From assembly GCF_022819385.1 (NCBI RefSeq), contig NZ_CP089290.1, positions 620,001-684,000 of the forward strand: DNA of 64,000 bases, read 5' to 3'. Origin of the DNA: Candidatus Nanosynbacter sp. HMT-352. GTDB taxonomy: Bacteria > Patescibacteriota > Saccharimonadia > Saccharimonadales > Saccharimonadaceae. This document shows, in pieces, positions 44,089-54,056 of this stretch; the first letter of the stretch is position 1, and every line of letters starts with the position of its first letter. The notes below the pieces were generated by a model. It did not search any database, was not told the origin of the DNA, and saw only the letters and a program-made list of their open reading frames with translations. A program made the position numbers and the translations under genes.

Positions 44089-46902
44089 TTAAAGCATCTT
44101 TTTCAGATATTTGCCAGTGAACGAATTTGGCACTTTGGCGATATCTTCAGGCGTACCGCAAATCACAACGGTACCGCCACCAATTCCGCCTTCTGGACCC
44201 ATATCAATTATCCAGTCGGCTGACTTTATGACATCCAAATTATGCTCAATGATAATCATGCTATTACCGCCCTCAACCAATTGCTGTAAAATCCCCAACA
44301 GTCGTTTTACGTCAGCAGAATGAAGTCCAGTGGTCGGCTCATCCAGAATGTACATAGTTTTTCCAGTGGAACGCTTGGAGAGCTCCGTTGCCAATTTAAT
44401 TCGCTGCGCCTCACCGCCTGAAAAAGTAGTTGCTGGCTGACCAAGTTTAAAATAGCCAAGCCCAACCTCAACCAACGTCTGAAGTTTACGTGCAATATTC
44501 GGCACACTATCAAAAAACTCCGCCGCTTGATCAATTGTCATATCCAAAACATCAGCAATCGTCTTGTCCTTATACTTAATTTCCAATGCCTCGCGATTAT
44601 AACGCTTGCCGTGACATTCATCACATTGAACGTAAACGTCCGGCAAAAAGTGCATTTCAATCTTTATCACACCATCACCCTGACAATTTTCACAGCGACC
44701 GCCTTTGACATTAAAGCTAAATCGCCCAGATTTGTAGCCTCGAACATTAGCCTCGGGCGTACTAGCAAAAAGTTCGCGAATCGGCGTAAAAATCCCAGTG
44801 TAAGTCGCTGGATTGGAGCGCGGCGTTCGACCAATTGGCGACTGATCTATGACAATCGTCTTATCAAGCAAATTCACACCTTCTATGGCATCGTGCAATC
44901 CTGGCGCTGTCGTTGCGCGATTAAGTTCCGCCGCTAATTCCCGCGCCACAATGTCATTCACAAGCGTCGACTTTCCGCTACCAGAAACGCCAGACACCAC
45001 AGTCATCAACCCCAAAGGAAACTCCACGTCAATGTTCTTAAGATTATTTTCGCGAGCGCCACGAACAATCAACTTTCTATCTTTCACGACTTTGCGACGC
45101 TTTTTCGGAACGGCAATTTTTTCCGCCCCAGATAAATAGCGACCCGTTATACTATTCTCATTTTTCGCAACAATTTCAGGCGTCCCCATTGCCACTACTT
45201 GACCGCCATTCACACCAGCTCCCGGTCCCATATCAACCAGAAAATCACTCTGGCGAATCGTATCCTCGTCATGCTCAACCACCAGCACAGAATTGCCCAA
45301 ATCACGAAGGCGCTTCAACATATCAATCAGCTTGTCGTTGTCACGTTGATGAAGTCCAATTGACGGCTCGTCCAGCACATAAAGCACGCCCTGAAGTCCA
45401 GCGCCAATTTGCGTCGCCAAGCGAATTCGCTGCGCCTCACCGCCACTAAGTGTGTTAGCCGCTCGACTTAGTTCCAAATAATTCAGCCCAACATTACTCA
45501 TAAATGCCAAACGAGATTTAATTTCCTTCACAATCAAGCGAGCAATCGTCATTTCTTGTTCGGTCAATTGAAGCTTATTGTCAAACAAATCCAACGCATC
45601 ATCAACACTCAAATCACACACGTCAACGATATTCAATTCATGAACCGTCACCGCCAAAACCACAGGTTTCAGGCGCGCACCTTTACAGGCATAACAATCT
45701 CTCTCGCGCATAAATCGCTCAATATCTCGTCGCATAAAATCGCTATCAGTTTCTTTCCAGCGTCGCTCCAGATTAGGAATAACACCCTCGTAAGTTGTAT
45801 CGTAATGTCGACCGCCGCCCAAATCAACGCGATATTTTTGGTCGCCAGTTCCGTATAATATTTTATGTTTAGCATCATCAGAAAGCTTACCTACGGGAAC
45901 TTTCAAGCTAAATTCGTGAGCTTCAGCAACAGATGCCAATCGCTTCATATTCCAAGCGTCAGAATTCATTCGATTATACGGTCGAATTGCGCCTTCGGAA
46001 ATTGTCAAATTATTATTAAAGACCAATTCTGAATCAACCTCCAGCCTCGACCCCAAACCCGTACATACAGGACAAGCTCCCTGCGGCGCGTTAAAACTAA
46101 ACAATCGCGGCTCCAGCTCTGGGATATCGACATCAGGATGATCAACACAAGCATATCTCTGCGAAAATGTCTTCACTTCATCACTGTCCGCATCCAAAAC
46201 CTCGATAACTCCCTGACCCAGATCCAGCGCTTGCTCAACGCTCTGACTTAGTCGAGATCGCATTTCCGCCGTCAACGCCAACCTATCAACAACCAACTCG
46301 ATATTATGCTTGTAACTTTTTTGCAGCTCTGGAAATTCATCCAGCGCGTACACCACGCCATCCACACGAACCCTGGCATAACCAAGTCGCTGATATTGCT
46401 CCGGAATGTGCGCAAACTCACCTTTTTTATTCTTAACAATTGGCGCCAATAGCAAAATTCGCTTATCGACAAATTGTCGCAGAATCTCATCAATAATCAC
46501 CTCGGTTGTGCGACGCGTCACTTCATTGCCACAAATCGGACAATGCGGCACGCCAATTCGTGCAAACAAAAGCCTCAGATAATCATAAATTTCCGTAACC
46601 GTAGCCACGGTCGAACGCGGGTTGCGGCTGGTCGATTTCTGGTCAATTGAAATCGCTGGGCTGAGTCCTTCAATCGAATCAACATCAGGCTTATCCATCG
46701 TACCCAAAAATTGACGCGCATACGAATTAAGACTCTCCATATAACGACGCTGACCCTCGGCATAAATCGTGTCAAATGCCAAACTGGATTTCCCAGACCC
46801 ACTAAGACCCGTAATCACCACCAGCTGATCTCGCGGAATCTCAATATCTACATTTTTCAGATTGTGCTCACGAGCACCTTTAACACGAATTACCTCTGCC
46901 AT
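44089..46902 (-). CDS. uvrA: excinuclease ABC subunit A
   Basis: 937 residues, full length. Damage-recognition ATPase of nucleotide excision repair. Two ABC modules: GLSGSGKSSLAFDTIYAEGQ and GVSGSGKSTLVNDIV; signatures TLSGGEAQRIRLATQIG and TFSGGEAQRIKLATEL. Zinc sites CPICG, CYACKGARL, CENCQGDGV and CDECHGKRYN are complete. TATAAT lies 9 bases before the ATG. It converges with dedA. Confidence 0.98.
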   Translation of the reverse strand: MAEVIRVKGAREHNLKNVDIEIPRDQLVVITGLSGSGKSSLAFDTIYAEGQRRYMESLNSYARQFLGTMDKPDVDSIEGLSPAISIDQKSTSRNPRSTVATVTEIYDYLRLLFARIGVPHCPICGNEVTRRTTEVIIDEILRQFVDKRILLLAPIVKNKKGEFAHIPEQYQRLGYARVRVDGVVYALDEFPELQKSYKHNIELVVDRLALTAEMRSRLSQSVEQALDLGQGVIEVLDADSDEVKTFSQRYACVDHPDVDIPELEPRLFSFNAPQGACPVCTGLGSRLEVDSELVFNNNLTISEGAIRPYNRMNSDAWNMKRLASVAEAHEFSLKVPVGKLSDDAKHKILYGTGDQKYRVDLGGGRHYDTTYEGVIPNLERRWKETDSDFMRRDIERFMRERDCYACKGARLKPVVLAVTVHELNIVDVCDLSVDDALDLFDNKLQLTEQEMTIARLIVKEIKSRLAFMSNVGLNYLELSRAANTLSGGEAQRIRLATQIGAGLQGVLYVLDEPSIGLHQRDNDKLIDMLKRLRDLGNSVLVVEHDEDTIRQSDFLVDMGPGAGVNGGQVVAMGTPEIVAKNENSITGRYLSGAEKIAVPKKRRKVVKDRKLIVRGARENNLKNIDVEFPLGLMTVVSGVSGSGKSTLVNDIVARELAAELNRATTAPGLHDAIEGVNLLDKTIVIDQSPIGRTPRSNPATYTGIFTPIRELFASTPEANVRGYKSGRFSFNVKGGRCENCQGDGVIKIEMHFLPDVYVQCDECHGKRYNREALEIKYKDKTIADVLDMTIDQAAEFFDSVPNIARKLQTLVEVGLGYFKLGQPATTFSGGEAQRIKLATELSKRSTGKTMYILDEPTTGLHSADVKRLLGILQQLVEGGNSMIIIEHNLDVIKSADWIIDMGPEGGIGGGTVVICGTPEDIAKVPNSFTGKYLKKML

Positions 46903-47023
46903 AACCGCTATATTATACAGGTTTTTGACAATTTTTTCCAGTCCAAATATCGACGCAAATCAGAGTTAAAACACATTACGCTTATGATTGCAAGTCAATA
47001 TCTTATTTGCTACAGTTAGATCT

Positions 47024-47410
47024 ATGAGAAAGCTGGGCATTTACTTAATTATGATCATCGGAGCGATACTACTCGCGCCTTTTGTGATCGACCAGCTATT
47101 TTTCTTCTTTTTCCTAGGAAAAATCCCATTCACGAACATCAGCCTGCCCGCAATTTTAATGGTTATTTTCTGGGCAATTATCGTACCATTGGCAATAATC
47201 CTCAGAGAATCACTTTCTGTCCTGTTTTGGAAGTCCATTGACGTTGCCAGCGAAATCGCACAACGACGAATCAACAGAAAAATCCGTTATTTTACACCAA
47301 ATCAAAAAAGCGAACTTATTTTATTATCAATTTATCTACTTTCCAGCATGAAAAAGAGCGAGCCTCATGATGAGATTGAATCTCAAAAGCTCGCTCCGTC
47401 TATGAGTTAA
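47024..47410 (+). CDS. small membrane protein, unrecognised
   Basis: 128 residues from the ATG at 47024, seven bases after TGC-TACAGT; the upstream in-frame ATG at 46988 lies in the promoter. Two membrane segments (about 6-30, 40-62) and a basic, helical cytosolic tail. No family recognised. Its last codons overlap the terminator of the convergent surface protein. Confidence 0.55.
   Translation: MRKLGIYLIMIIGAILLAPFVIDQLFFFFFLGKIPFTNISLPAILMVIFWAIIVPLAIILRESLSVLFWKSIDVASEIAQRRINRKIRYFTPNQKSELILLSIYLLSSMKKSEPHDEIESQKLAPSMS
47351..47396 (-). terminator. terminator of the surface-protein gene
   Basis: GAGCGAGC / GCTCGCTC stem with an inner GAGATT/AATCTC arm, followed on the minus strand by TTTTT. 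It lies inside the 3' end of the convergent gene. Confidence 0.75.
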
Positions 47411-47412
47411 TT

Positions 47413-48693
47413 TTACGGTCGTTTTCTAAGCGCTAATCCGCCAGCTACAACGGCGATAACAGCTAACCCACTAACTAGCCAAACAGAAACTCCTGTTTCA
47501 GCAAGGTTTGATGATTTTCCTGGTTTCTTATTGGAAGTGGATGACGATGCCGCAGTAGTTGAAGCGCCTGAGGATGAAGAGCCTGTGGATGGAGTGGCAG
47601 CTCCGCTCGTACCTGAGCCGGTACCGCCAGGAGTTACGGGTGGGGGCGTTGGTAGAGTTGCTAGGCGATAATAAGCCGCGCCCGTTGTCATATCGTAGAA
47701 CATTGCGAATATTCTGGACGCCGACGAAGACGAATAAACGCTGCCAAAACCAGCCTCATTATCACCCTGCGACGTCCAGGTTTTACCGCCATCTACTGAC
47801 ATTACAATATACGGTAAATTTGAAGCATTCATGGCGACTGGTCGAACATAAACAAGCAATCTCTTGCCATCATCGCTAATCCCTGTCTGTACAATATAGT
47901 CATCCGCCCCCCGCATCGGAACCTCAGCAGGAATGGATGACCAGCTGACACCACCATCTAATGAAATTTTGTGACCATCAAATAGGCTGTTACCATTAGT
48001 ACTGATGGACATGAGGGTTGTATCATGGATGACACGAGTTCCAGCGTCCGTCCAGGTCAATCCGTAATCATCAGACCTCTTTACTATACTAGGGGTTCCA
48101 TCTATCGCAATCATCTTTCCGCCATCAAGCACGCGCTCGGGACAAATATTACCTTTTTGCGTCCAAGTTTGACCATCGTCAATAGAAACATAAAGCGGAG
48201 GGGTTTCACCGTCATCTCCACACCTAGCCAGAGTGGAGCCGTCTGGGCTCATAAATAAATGGTTATTACTGGGGTCTATATTGTTAGACTTCACCCAATT
48301 GTGCCCACCGTCAGTTGACATATAAAAAGATTTTTCTCCATGCCGACCATTCACAATCATCTTAGACCCGTCTGTGTTTACTAGCAATCTATTCGCGGAA
48401 TCTGGCATCGCAAAACTATTCCAACTTACACCATTATCTGCGGAAATTAACAATTTTATATCGCCAGTATTAGCATCTTCTCGCAGTATAAAAAGCTTTG
48501 ATCCGTCTGGACTAATAATTGCTTCTCTAAATTCATCATCTCCCGGTACAGTTACATCCTTCCACGTATACTTAGGCGATTCCTCTGCTCTAACCAAAGG
48601 CGACAGAACTGCCAATGCTGATAATGCAAATACAAATACCAAGGACAGCACCCCTCTGTATACTGCGCGTTTTCTGTTCTTAATTAACATCAC
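47413..48693 (-). CDS. sortase-type surface protein with six Asp-box repeats
   Basis: 426 residues. Signal peptide (about 10-37, cleavage after VRA), then a beta-propeller with six Asp-box motifs: SADNGVSW, STDGGHNW, SIDDGQTW, SDDYGLTW, SLDGGVSW and SVDGGKTW. A Thr/Ser/Gly/Pro stalk (about 345-390) leads to a sorting signal: L397-A-E-T-G, membrane helix, RKRP. LAxTG is the class-E sortase pattern of Actinobacteria. Asp-boxes occur in sialidases and photosynthesis/assembly propellers; no sialidase active site is seen. Likely displayed on the wall and contacting the host bacterium. Confidence 0.85.
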   Translation of the reverse strand: MMLIKNRKRAVYRGVLSLVFVFALSALAVLSPLVRAEESPKYTWKDVTVPGDDEFREAIISPDGSKLFILREDANTGDIKLLISADNGVSWNSFAMPDSANRLLVNTDGSKMIVNGRHGEKSFYMSTDGGHNWVKSNNIDPSNNHLFMSPDGSTLARCGDDGETPPLYVSIDDGQTWTQKGNICPERVLDGGKMIAIDGTPSIVKRSDDYGLTWTDAGTRVIHDTTLMSISTNGNSLFDGHKISLDGGVSWSSIPAEVPMRGADDYIVQTGISDDGKRLLVYVRPVAMNASNLPYIVMSVDGGKTWTSQGDNEAGFGSVYSSSSASRIFAMFYDMTTGAAYYRLATLPTPPPVTPGGTGSGTSGAATPSTGSSSSGASTTAASSSTSNKKPGKSSNLAETGVSVWLVSGLAVIAVVAGGLALRKRP

Positions 48694-48754
48694 TCCCCCA
48701 ATTTGCTTTTTTCACTACATAAAGCTATTACCAGTATTTTAGCATAACCGCGTT

Positions 48755-50173
48755 TCAGGCGTCAACAGAAGGTAGAACCGATTCCAGCCATAACTGCAAT
48801 TCTTGCAAAATAAACTGCTGTTCGTCAGTCGCGCTAGGCGCTAATCGTTGCAGAGATTTCATAAATTGCGGCAGTTGCGCCTGTAAATGCTCAGTTCGCC
48901 ATTCTTCCCATTGTCGCAATTCATCTTCACTAAGCAAATTAGGAAAACTTCGCGCTTTATAATGCAACAATAGTGGCGACAATCGCTCATCCTGAAAATC
49001 CGGATGAAAATCAGCCAATTCGCGCTCGCCAGCATTACGCACGGCTTCAACGCGAACTCGATCACTATTGTCCAAAAACCCATCGTATAATTGCGCTTCT
49101 GGATCGGTCATTTTCTTAAACTCTGGCTTGTTTTCAAATATACTGCGCAACCTTTCAGCAAAATCTGGATGAGAAAGTAAAATATCTTGGTGTTTCTGTA
49201 CGGTTTCTGCATCCAGAGAAATCTTCTTCCAGCCATCACCCTGAGTCAACACACCAAGTGGCGAAACTGCCGGGCAACGATTATATTGCAATTCCTTAAC
49301 TGGCAATTTAACGAAATCTTCGGCTTGCCTTTCTTCCCATGTTGCAAATATCTTCGCCGATAATTCCTCAACGCTCAGATCAACAAACGGCGTCGGATCA
49401 TAGCGCAAATCATAAACAATCACGCCGCCGTTTCGGCTCGTAGTTAGTGGAAAAGCCACGGTCGTTTTGGCGAATTCTTTGTCATAACGACCACTCGCAT
49501 AAACAAAAGGTTTTTTATCATCGATATTCACCAGTTTCTGGACCAATTTCTTGTCGCGCATTTTCAGCAAATAGTCGTACATTTGTGGCTGATTCTGCTT
49601 AATCAATTTAGTTACAGCAATCAACGCGGTCACGTCAGCCAGCGCATCATGGGCGTTTTCATGCTCTATTCCGTTAGCTTTCGTGATGAGCTCCAAGCGA
49701 TTGCTCGGCTCACCTTTATCGTCAATTGGCCACTCAATTCCCTCAGGTCGAAGCGCCCTGGTTAAGCGCACCACATCCAATAAATCCCATCTGGATCGAC
49801 CGTCTTTCCAAGTCCACTCGTATGGATCGTAAAAATTCCGCCAAAACAAATGACGAATAAACTCGTCATCAAAACGGATATTATTAAATCCAACAGCAAT
49901 CGTATCAGTCGTAAATATTTCCTCACTGAGAATACGCGCAAATTGAGCCTCAGTGTAACCCTCTTCGACAGTTTTTTGCGGCGTTATGCCCGTCACCATC
50001 AACGCATCAGGACTCGGCAGTGTATCGTCATTTAGTGTCACGAGAATATTATACGGTTCACCAATCGGCTGCAAATCCATATCGGTTCGCTGACCGGCAA
50101 ATTGCATAATTCGATCTTGCCTGGGATTAAGACCGCTAGTTTCAAGGTCATAGAAGAAAAATGTTTGCGCCAT
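48755..50173 (-). CDS. sbcB: exodeoxyribonuclease I
   Basis: 472 residues from the second ATG (50173), which lies 6 bases after TGA-TATAAT. 3'-to-5' single-strand DNA exonuclease. DEDDh motifs: FFYDLETSGLNP, AVGFNNIRFDDEF and AHDALADVTALI. The SH3-like and C-terminal helical domains give the E. coli-type length (about 475). It acts in mismatch repair and recombination. Monocistronic. Confidence 0.93.
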   Translation of the reverse strand: MAQTFFFYDLETSGLNPRQDRIMQFAGQRTDMDLQPIGEPYNILVTLNDDTLPSPDALMVTGITPQKTVEEGYTEAQFARILSEEIFTTDTIAVGFNNIRFDDEFIRHLFWRNFYDPYEWTWKDGRSRWDLLDVVRLTRALRPEGIEWPIDDKGEPSNRLELITKANGIEHENAHDALADVTALIAVTKLIKQNQPQMYDYLLKMRDKKLVQKLVNIDDKKPFVYASGRYDKEFAKTTVAFPLTTSRNGGVIVYDLRYDPTPFVDLSVEELSAKIFATWEERQAEDFVKLPVKELQYNRCPAVSPLGVLTQGDGWKKISLDAETVQKHQDILLSHPDFAERLRSIFENKPEFKKMTDPEAQLYDGFLDNSDRVRVEAVRNAGERELADFHPDFQDERLSPLLLHYKARSFPNLLSEDELRQWEEWRTEHLQAQLPQFMKSLQRLAPSATDEQQFILQELQLWLESVLPSVDA

Positions 50174-50219
50174 ATTCATATTATATCATCAAGCTCACGC
50201 TAATTTACACCAGCAGAAT

Positions 50220-51542
50220 CTATTGCTCGACCAGTGTAAACGGCATAGATTCGCCAATCTGAATCAAACTTTCACCAATCGCCCCCTGACGCAATAATTC
50301 GTGAGTAATTCCCATTTTTCGCATAATATCTCGCAAGCGATTAACAGATTCAAACTGATCAAAGTTAGTCCGACGAGCAAATTTTTCAATCTTAGCGCCC
50401 GTAACAATAAACTCAATCTTCTCATCTTCATCGTCAGTCTCATTAGGCTCAGTATCAGAAACTCGCCTTACAGACCAAGCATCAGAAATAACCTGATCGT
50501 CCAACGAAATTGTCGGCAAATCTTCCTCTTTTTCATCAACAATTTCAGCTTCACGCTCTCGATATTTAGTAGCTTCATCACGCAACATTCGTAAAAGCTC
50601 AGTCACTCCGTCGTGCGTCTGGGAAGAAATCGCCACGACCGGCGCGCCATTAGCTACTTTTTGAAGGGTAGTCGACTGCATAGCAATAATCTCATCACCC
50701 AAACCTTCGCATTTGGTCAGCGCTATTATCTCTGGACGCTTCGCCAATGATTCAGAATATTTTTCCAGCTCGCGACGAATTGCCTGATATTTCTCCGCTG
50801 GATCATCACTATATACATCAATCATATGAAGCAGTACGGCCGTTCGCTCAACATGGCGCAAAAACTGATCGCCCAAACCTTTACCTTCTGATGCGCCCTC
50901 AATCAGCCCCGGGATATCAGCGATCAAAATCGACCCATCGTCAACATCGGCAACCCCCAAATTCGGCGTCAAAGTCGTAAATTCGTAATTAGCAATCTCC
51001 GGACACGCATTAGAAACCACACTTAAGAACGTCGACTTACCAGCGTTCGGAAAGCCGACCAAACCAACGTCGGCCAATAATTTCAATTCCAACTCTGCCT
51101 CGAATTCCTCGCCAGCCTCGCCAAGTTCAGCAATTTTAGGTGTTTGGCGCGTACTAGACGTAAAGTGTGCATTTCCAAATCCACCATCTCCCCCACGAGC
51201 CACCACTGCCCGCTGTTGATCTTCGGTCAAATCCGCAATTATCATACCATCGCGCTTCACTAGGGTACCCATCGGCACTTTAACGATTAGCGGCGCACCA
51301 CTTTTTCCTCGTTTATTACGTTTTCCGCCATCACCACCCTTTTCAGCTTTAAGATCCGGCTTATATCTAAAATTCAAAAGTGTATTAAGATCCTTCGTCG
51401 CCAAGAAAACAATATCACCACCACGACCGCCATCACCGCCATCGGGACCTCCCTTATCGACATATTTCTCATGACGAAAACTGACTACACCATTACCGCC
51501 TCTACCGGCGCGCACTAAAACTTTTGCAATATCTACAAACAT
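50220..51542 (-). CDS. obg: GTPase Obg/CgtA
   Basis: 440 residues. Ribosome-assembly and stress GTPase. Glycine-rich Obg fold (1-158, KGGPDGGDGGRGGDIVF), G domain with G1 GFPNAGKSTFL, G3 IADIPGLIEGA and G4 ALTKCEG, and C-terminal OCT domain (about 370-440). Start is 6 bases after TATACT, following the LysM-CHAP terminator at once. Confidence 0.97.
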   Translation of the reverse strand: MFVDIAKVLVRAGRGGNGVVSFRHEKYVDKGGPDGGDGGRGGDIVFLATKDLNTLLNFRYKPDLKAEKGGDGGKRNKRGKSGAPLIVKVPMGTLVKRDGMIIADLTEDQQRAVVARGGDGGFGNAHFTSSTRQTPKIAELGEAGEEFEAELELKLLADVGLVGFPNAGKSTFLSVVSNACPEIANYEFTTLTPNLGVADVDDGSILIADIPGLIEGASEGKGLGDQFLRHVERTAVLLHMIDVYSDDPAEKYQAIRRELEKYSESLAKRPEIIALTKCEGLGDEIIAMQSTTLQKVANGAPVVAISSQTHDGVTELLRMLRDEATKYREREAEIVDEKEEDLPTISLDDQVISDAWSVRRVSDTEPNETDDEDEKIEFIVTGAKIEKFARRTNFDQFESVNRLRDIMRKMGITHELLRQGAIGESLIQIGESMPFTLVEQ

Positions 51543-51556
51543 ATCTTTAGTATACC

Positions 51557-51588
51557 AAAAAGCACCCCCGAGAGATAGCGGAGGTGCT
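51557..51588 (-). terminator. terminator of the LysM-CHAP gene
   Basis: Stem AGCACC / GGTGCT with an extended CCG/CGG pairing, loop of about 8, and T-run on the minus strand. The obg promoter follows. Confidence 0.75.
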
Positions 51589-51602
51589 AATATTAACTAG
51601 TT

Positions 51603-52790
51603 CTAGTGGATATATAGATAACCGCCTGCGCCGTTGAGTGTGCGGTGAGTAATTATTCCATAACCTGCGTAGTTCATATCGCTAACGTAAACCACACCGT
51701 TTTCAACTCGCTCGACAATACCAACGTGACCATAATATCCGGCAGTAGTCTGGAATATTGCACCAGGTGCTGGCGTATTATTAACTACGAATCCAGCGGC
51801 ACGAGCACTTGTGGCCCAAGTATTAGCATTGCCCCAGAAACTACCAATCGGACGACCAAGCTGTAAACGACGCTCGTATGCATACCATGTACAGTTACCG
51901 GCCGCATATCGGTTACCGACAGAAGCAGTCAACCAACTTCGACTCGCACTCGTAGTAGTAGATGATGCCGAAGAGTATCGATTTCCGTACGACCTACTTC
52001 GCGGAGCAACATAACCAGGTCGCTCATTTTCTGGAAGTTCACCTCCAGGCAACACAATCCTAGAACCAGTAGACAGTTTAGCACCGTCATCAATGTCATT
52101 ATATAGGACAACACGCTCAGCGCTCGTCTTATACTTTTCTGCCAGAGATTGGGCAGTATCGCCGTCTTTAATAGTATAAACAACACCGTCAACAAGAGGC
52201 ACAACTAGAGTCTTATTCGGCTCCACAGCGTCCGAGGTTGTATTATTAGCCCAACGAAGCGTCTGAGATGAAATCTTAAACTTCTTAGCAATAGACTCCA
52301 TTGTGTCACCCTCTTTGGTTACGTAAGATGAAATACCACGCGCAGCCGAAGTATCTGGCTTAACAATGTCAGGTTTTGTTATAACTTCTGCATCATTCTG
52401 AGAAAGACTCTTCTTAATTGTTAGTGAAGTTTCAGACTCGCGTAAATCACCAGCCGAAGGCAATTCCGCCGTTTCCGCCAAGTTAGTTACGGCATTAGCT
52501 GCCGTTAATTCATCTACTGAAGCTGTTTTAGACTTAGCAGACTTAGATACCGATGAAACACCAGTAGTTTCAGATGATGCCAAAGTTTTTGATCTTTCAG
52601 CGGATACGTTACTACCACTATTACCGTAGATCAAAAATGATATAGTCAATAAAAATATTCCACCGTAGATTGCAAATGATTGCAGTTTACGTTTTTTACT
52701 CCGAAGAGATGTAAAATGGTTACGAATAATCGTTCTCCTTGCGCCAATGTTACCACTAGCACCTCTACCAAATTGTCTTTCTTCTCGCAA
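51603..52790 (-). CDS. LysM-CHAP peptidoglycan hydrolase
   Basis: 395 residues from TTG 52790, the only start in the right place, with no clear Shine-Dalgarno. Membrane segment at about 39-58, Ser/Thr/Ala-rich linker, LysM 1 (YVTKEGDTMESIAKKFKIS), LysM 2 (YTIKDGDTAQSLAEKYKTS), then a CHAP domain with catalytic Cys in GNCTWYAYER and His in GHVGIVERV. Amidase or endopeptidase acting on peptidoglycan, on its own wall or that of the host cell. Preceded by a leader of about 130 bases. Confidence 0.9.
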   Translation of the reverse strand: MREERQFGRGASGNIGARRTIIRNHFTSLRSKKRKLQSFAIYGGIFLLTISFLIYGNSGSNVSAERSKTLASSETTGVSSVSKSAKSKTASVDELTAANAVTNLAETAELPSAGDLRESETSLTIKKSLSQNDAEVITKPDIVKPDTSAARGISSYVTKEGDTMESIAKKFKISSQTLRWANNTTSDAVEPNKTLVVPLVDGVVYTIKDGDTAQSLAEKYKTSAERVVLYNDIDDGAKLSTGSRIVLPGGELPENERPGYVAPRSRSYGNRYSSASSTTTSASRSWLTASVGNRYAAGNCTWYAYERRLQLGRPIGSFWGNANTWATSARAAGFVVNNTPAPGAIFQTTAGYYGHVGIVERVENGVVYVSDMNYAGYGIITHRTLNGAGGYLYIH

Positions 52791-52964
52791 CAGAACAGGA
52801 TATGTTGTCGACCTAATTGATTATTATTATTCTACATTAGTTTTGCTATATCCGTAGCGACAATTTTGGCAGGTCATTTATCGTAATTCACCCCTGTTGA
52901 TAAATTAGACAAATGATCTAACATCTATTTTACACAATATTGACAATAAAGTCAATAAATTTTA
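52791..52964 (-). promoter_or_regulatory. promoter and structured leader of the LysM-CHAP gene
   Basis: TTGACT-17-TAAAAT on the minus strand gives a transcript starting near 52917. In the leader AGATCATTT can pair with AAATGACCT (one mismatch) around GGGGTGAAT, and a second -10-like TAGAAT lies closer to the gene. GGGGTGAAT recalls part of the ydaO/c-di-AMP riboswitch, which often controls wall hydrolases, but most of that motif is missing. Confidence 0.3.
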
Positions 52965-52979
52965 TAAAATGCGTTTTTG

Positions 52980-54056
52980 TCAAGAAATCTGGCACTTCTT
53001 TTGACAGTGAGCCTTGACATTAGCCTCGTGCTCTTCGTTGGTCTTTGCAAAATACGTAATATCATCGTCGCCACTCAGGAAATATAGATAATCAGAGTTT
53101 ATCGGATCGGCGGCGGCATTCAACGCACTCAAACTAGGCGAAGCGATTGGTCCAGGAGTTAAGCCTTTTTGAATACGTGCATTATATGGCGACTTAAGGT
53201 TTGGCGAGCGCTCTACACCTGTTTTGTCAGCAATATATTGATATGTTACATCGGAGCCCAACGGCATATTGGCTTTCAGGCGATTGTAAAATACGCTAGC
53301 AATCTTACGCTGATCCTCGCAAGTTTCCGCGCCAGACCCACAGCCAATCGATTCGCGCTGAATAATCGACGCTAGTGTTATCCCTTGATATAAGGTCAGC
53401 CCACGAGCTTTAAATTTCTCCTCCAGATTATATTCCTTAACAATTTTCTCCAAATGATCAACTGAGCGCTGCAGAACCTGTTCTACGGTTTCATCCGGAG
53501 AAATATAGAATGTTTCACCGTAAATATACCCCTCAAGCCCAGCATTTTCCGGTCTACCTGCAAAAACTGGACTGTCATACTTAGCGGCAAATGCCTTTTT
53601 TATCTGATCGTCCGAGAATCCCGCCTTAAGCAACACGGATTCAACTTCTCTACCGTCAGAATTCTTTATTTTTTTATTCAAAGTCGATCCAGGATAAAAT
53701 GTTATAGCGATCTCATCAGTTTTACCGCTGGTCAAATGATTAATTATTTCATCGACAGACTGTGAAGCTTTTACAGAATAGACGCCAGCCTTAAACTTGC
53801 TTGCTGAATTGTGGAGCCTTGTATAAATAAAAAACGCTAAAGAGTTTTTGATAATTTTATTATCCTCTAAAGTTTTAGCTATATCACTAGATCCCATGCC
53901 TTCTTTAATATTAATTCTTAAGGTCTGCTGACTATTTACGTCGGCAGGAGCAAGCATCTGCTTATACCACACCGTTGCCCCAAGGGCGCCGATTCCAGCG
54001 ATAGCCACAACTATTGACAACACTAATAGCCAAATACGTCGTTTACGAATTTTCAT
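52980..54056 (-). CDS. mltG: endolytic murein transglycosylase MltG
   Basis: 358 residues. Membrane anchor (about 8-30), then the YceG/MltG domain: GMGSSDIAKTLEDNKIIKN (LysM-like), LEGYIYGETFYISPDETVEQ, LASIIQRESIG (catalytic Glu), NMPLGSDVTYQYI and NARIQKGLTPGPIASPS. Cuts nascent glycan strands. The ATG overlaps the end of ruvX by 14 bases. Confidence 0.95.
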   Translation of the reverse strand: MKIRKRRIWLLVLSIVVAIAGIGALGATVWYKQMLAPADVNSQQTLRINIKEGMGSSDIAKTLEDNKIIKNSLAFFIYTRLHNSASKFKAGVYSVKASQSVDEIINHLTSGKTDEIAITFYPGSTLNKKIKNSDGREVESVLLKAGFSDDQIKKAFAAKYDSPVFAGRPENAGLEGYIYGETFYISPDETVEQVLQRSVDHLEKIVKEYNLEEKFKARGLTLYQGITLASIIQRESIGCGSGAETCEDQRKIASVFYNRLKANMPLGSDVTYQYIADKTGVERSPNLKSPYNARIQKGLTPGPIASPSLSALNAAADPINSDYLYFLSGDDDITYFAKTNEEHEANVKAHCQKKCQIS

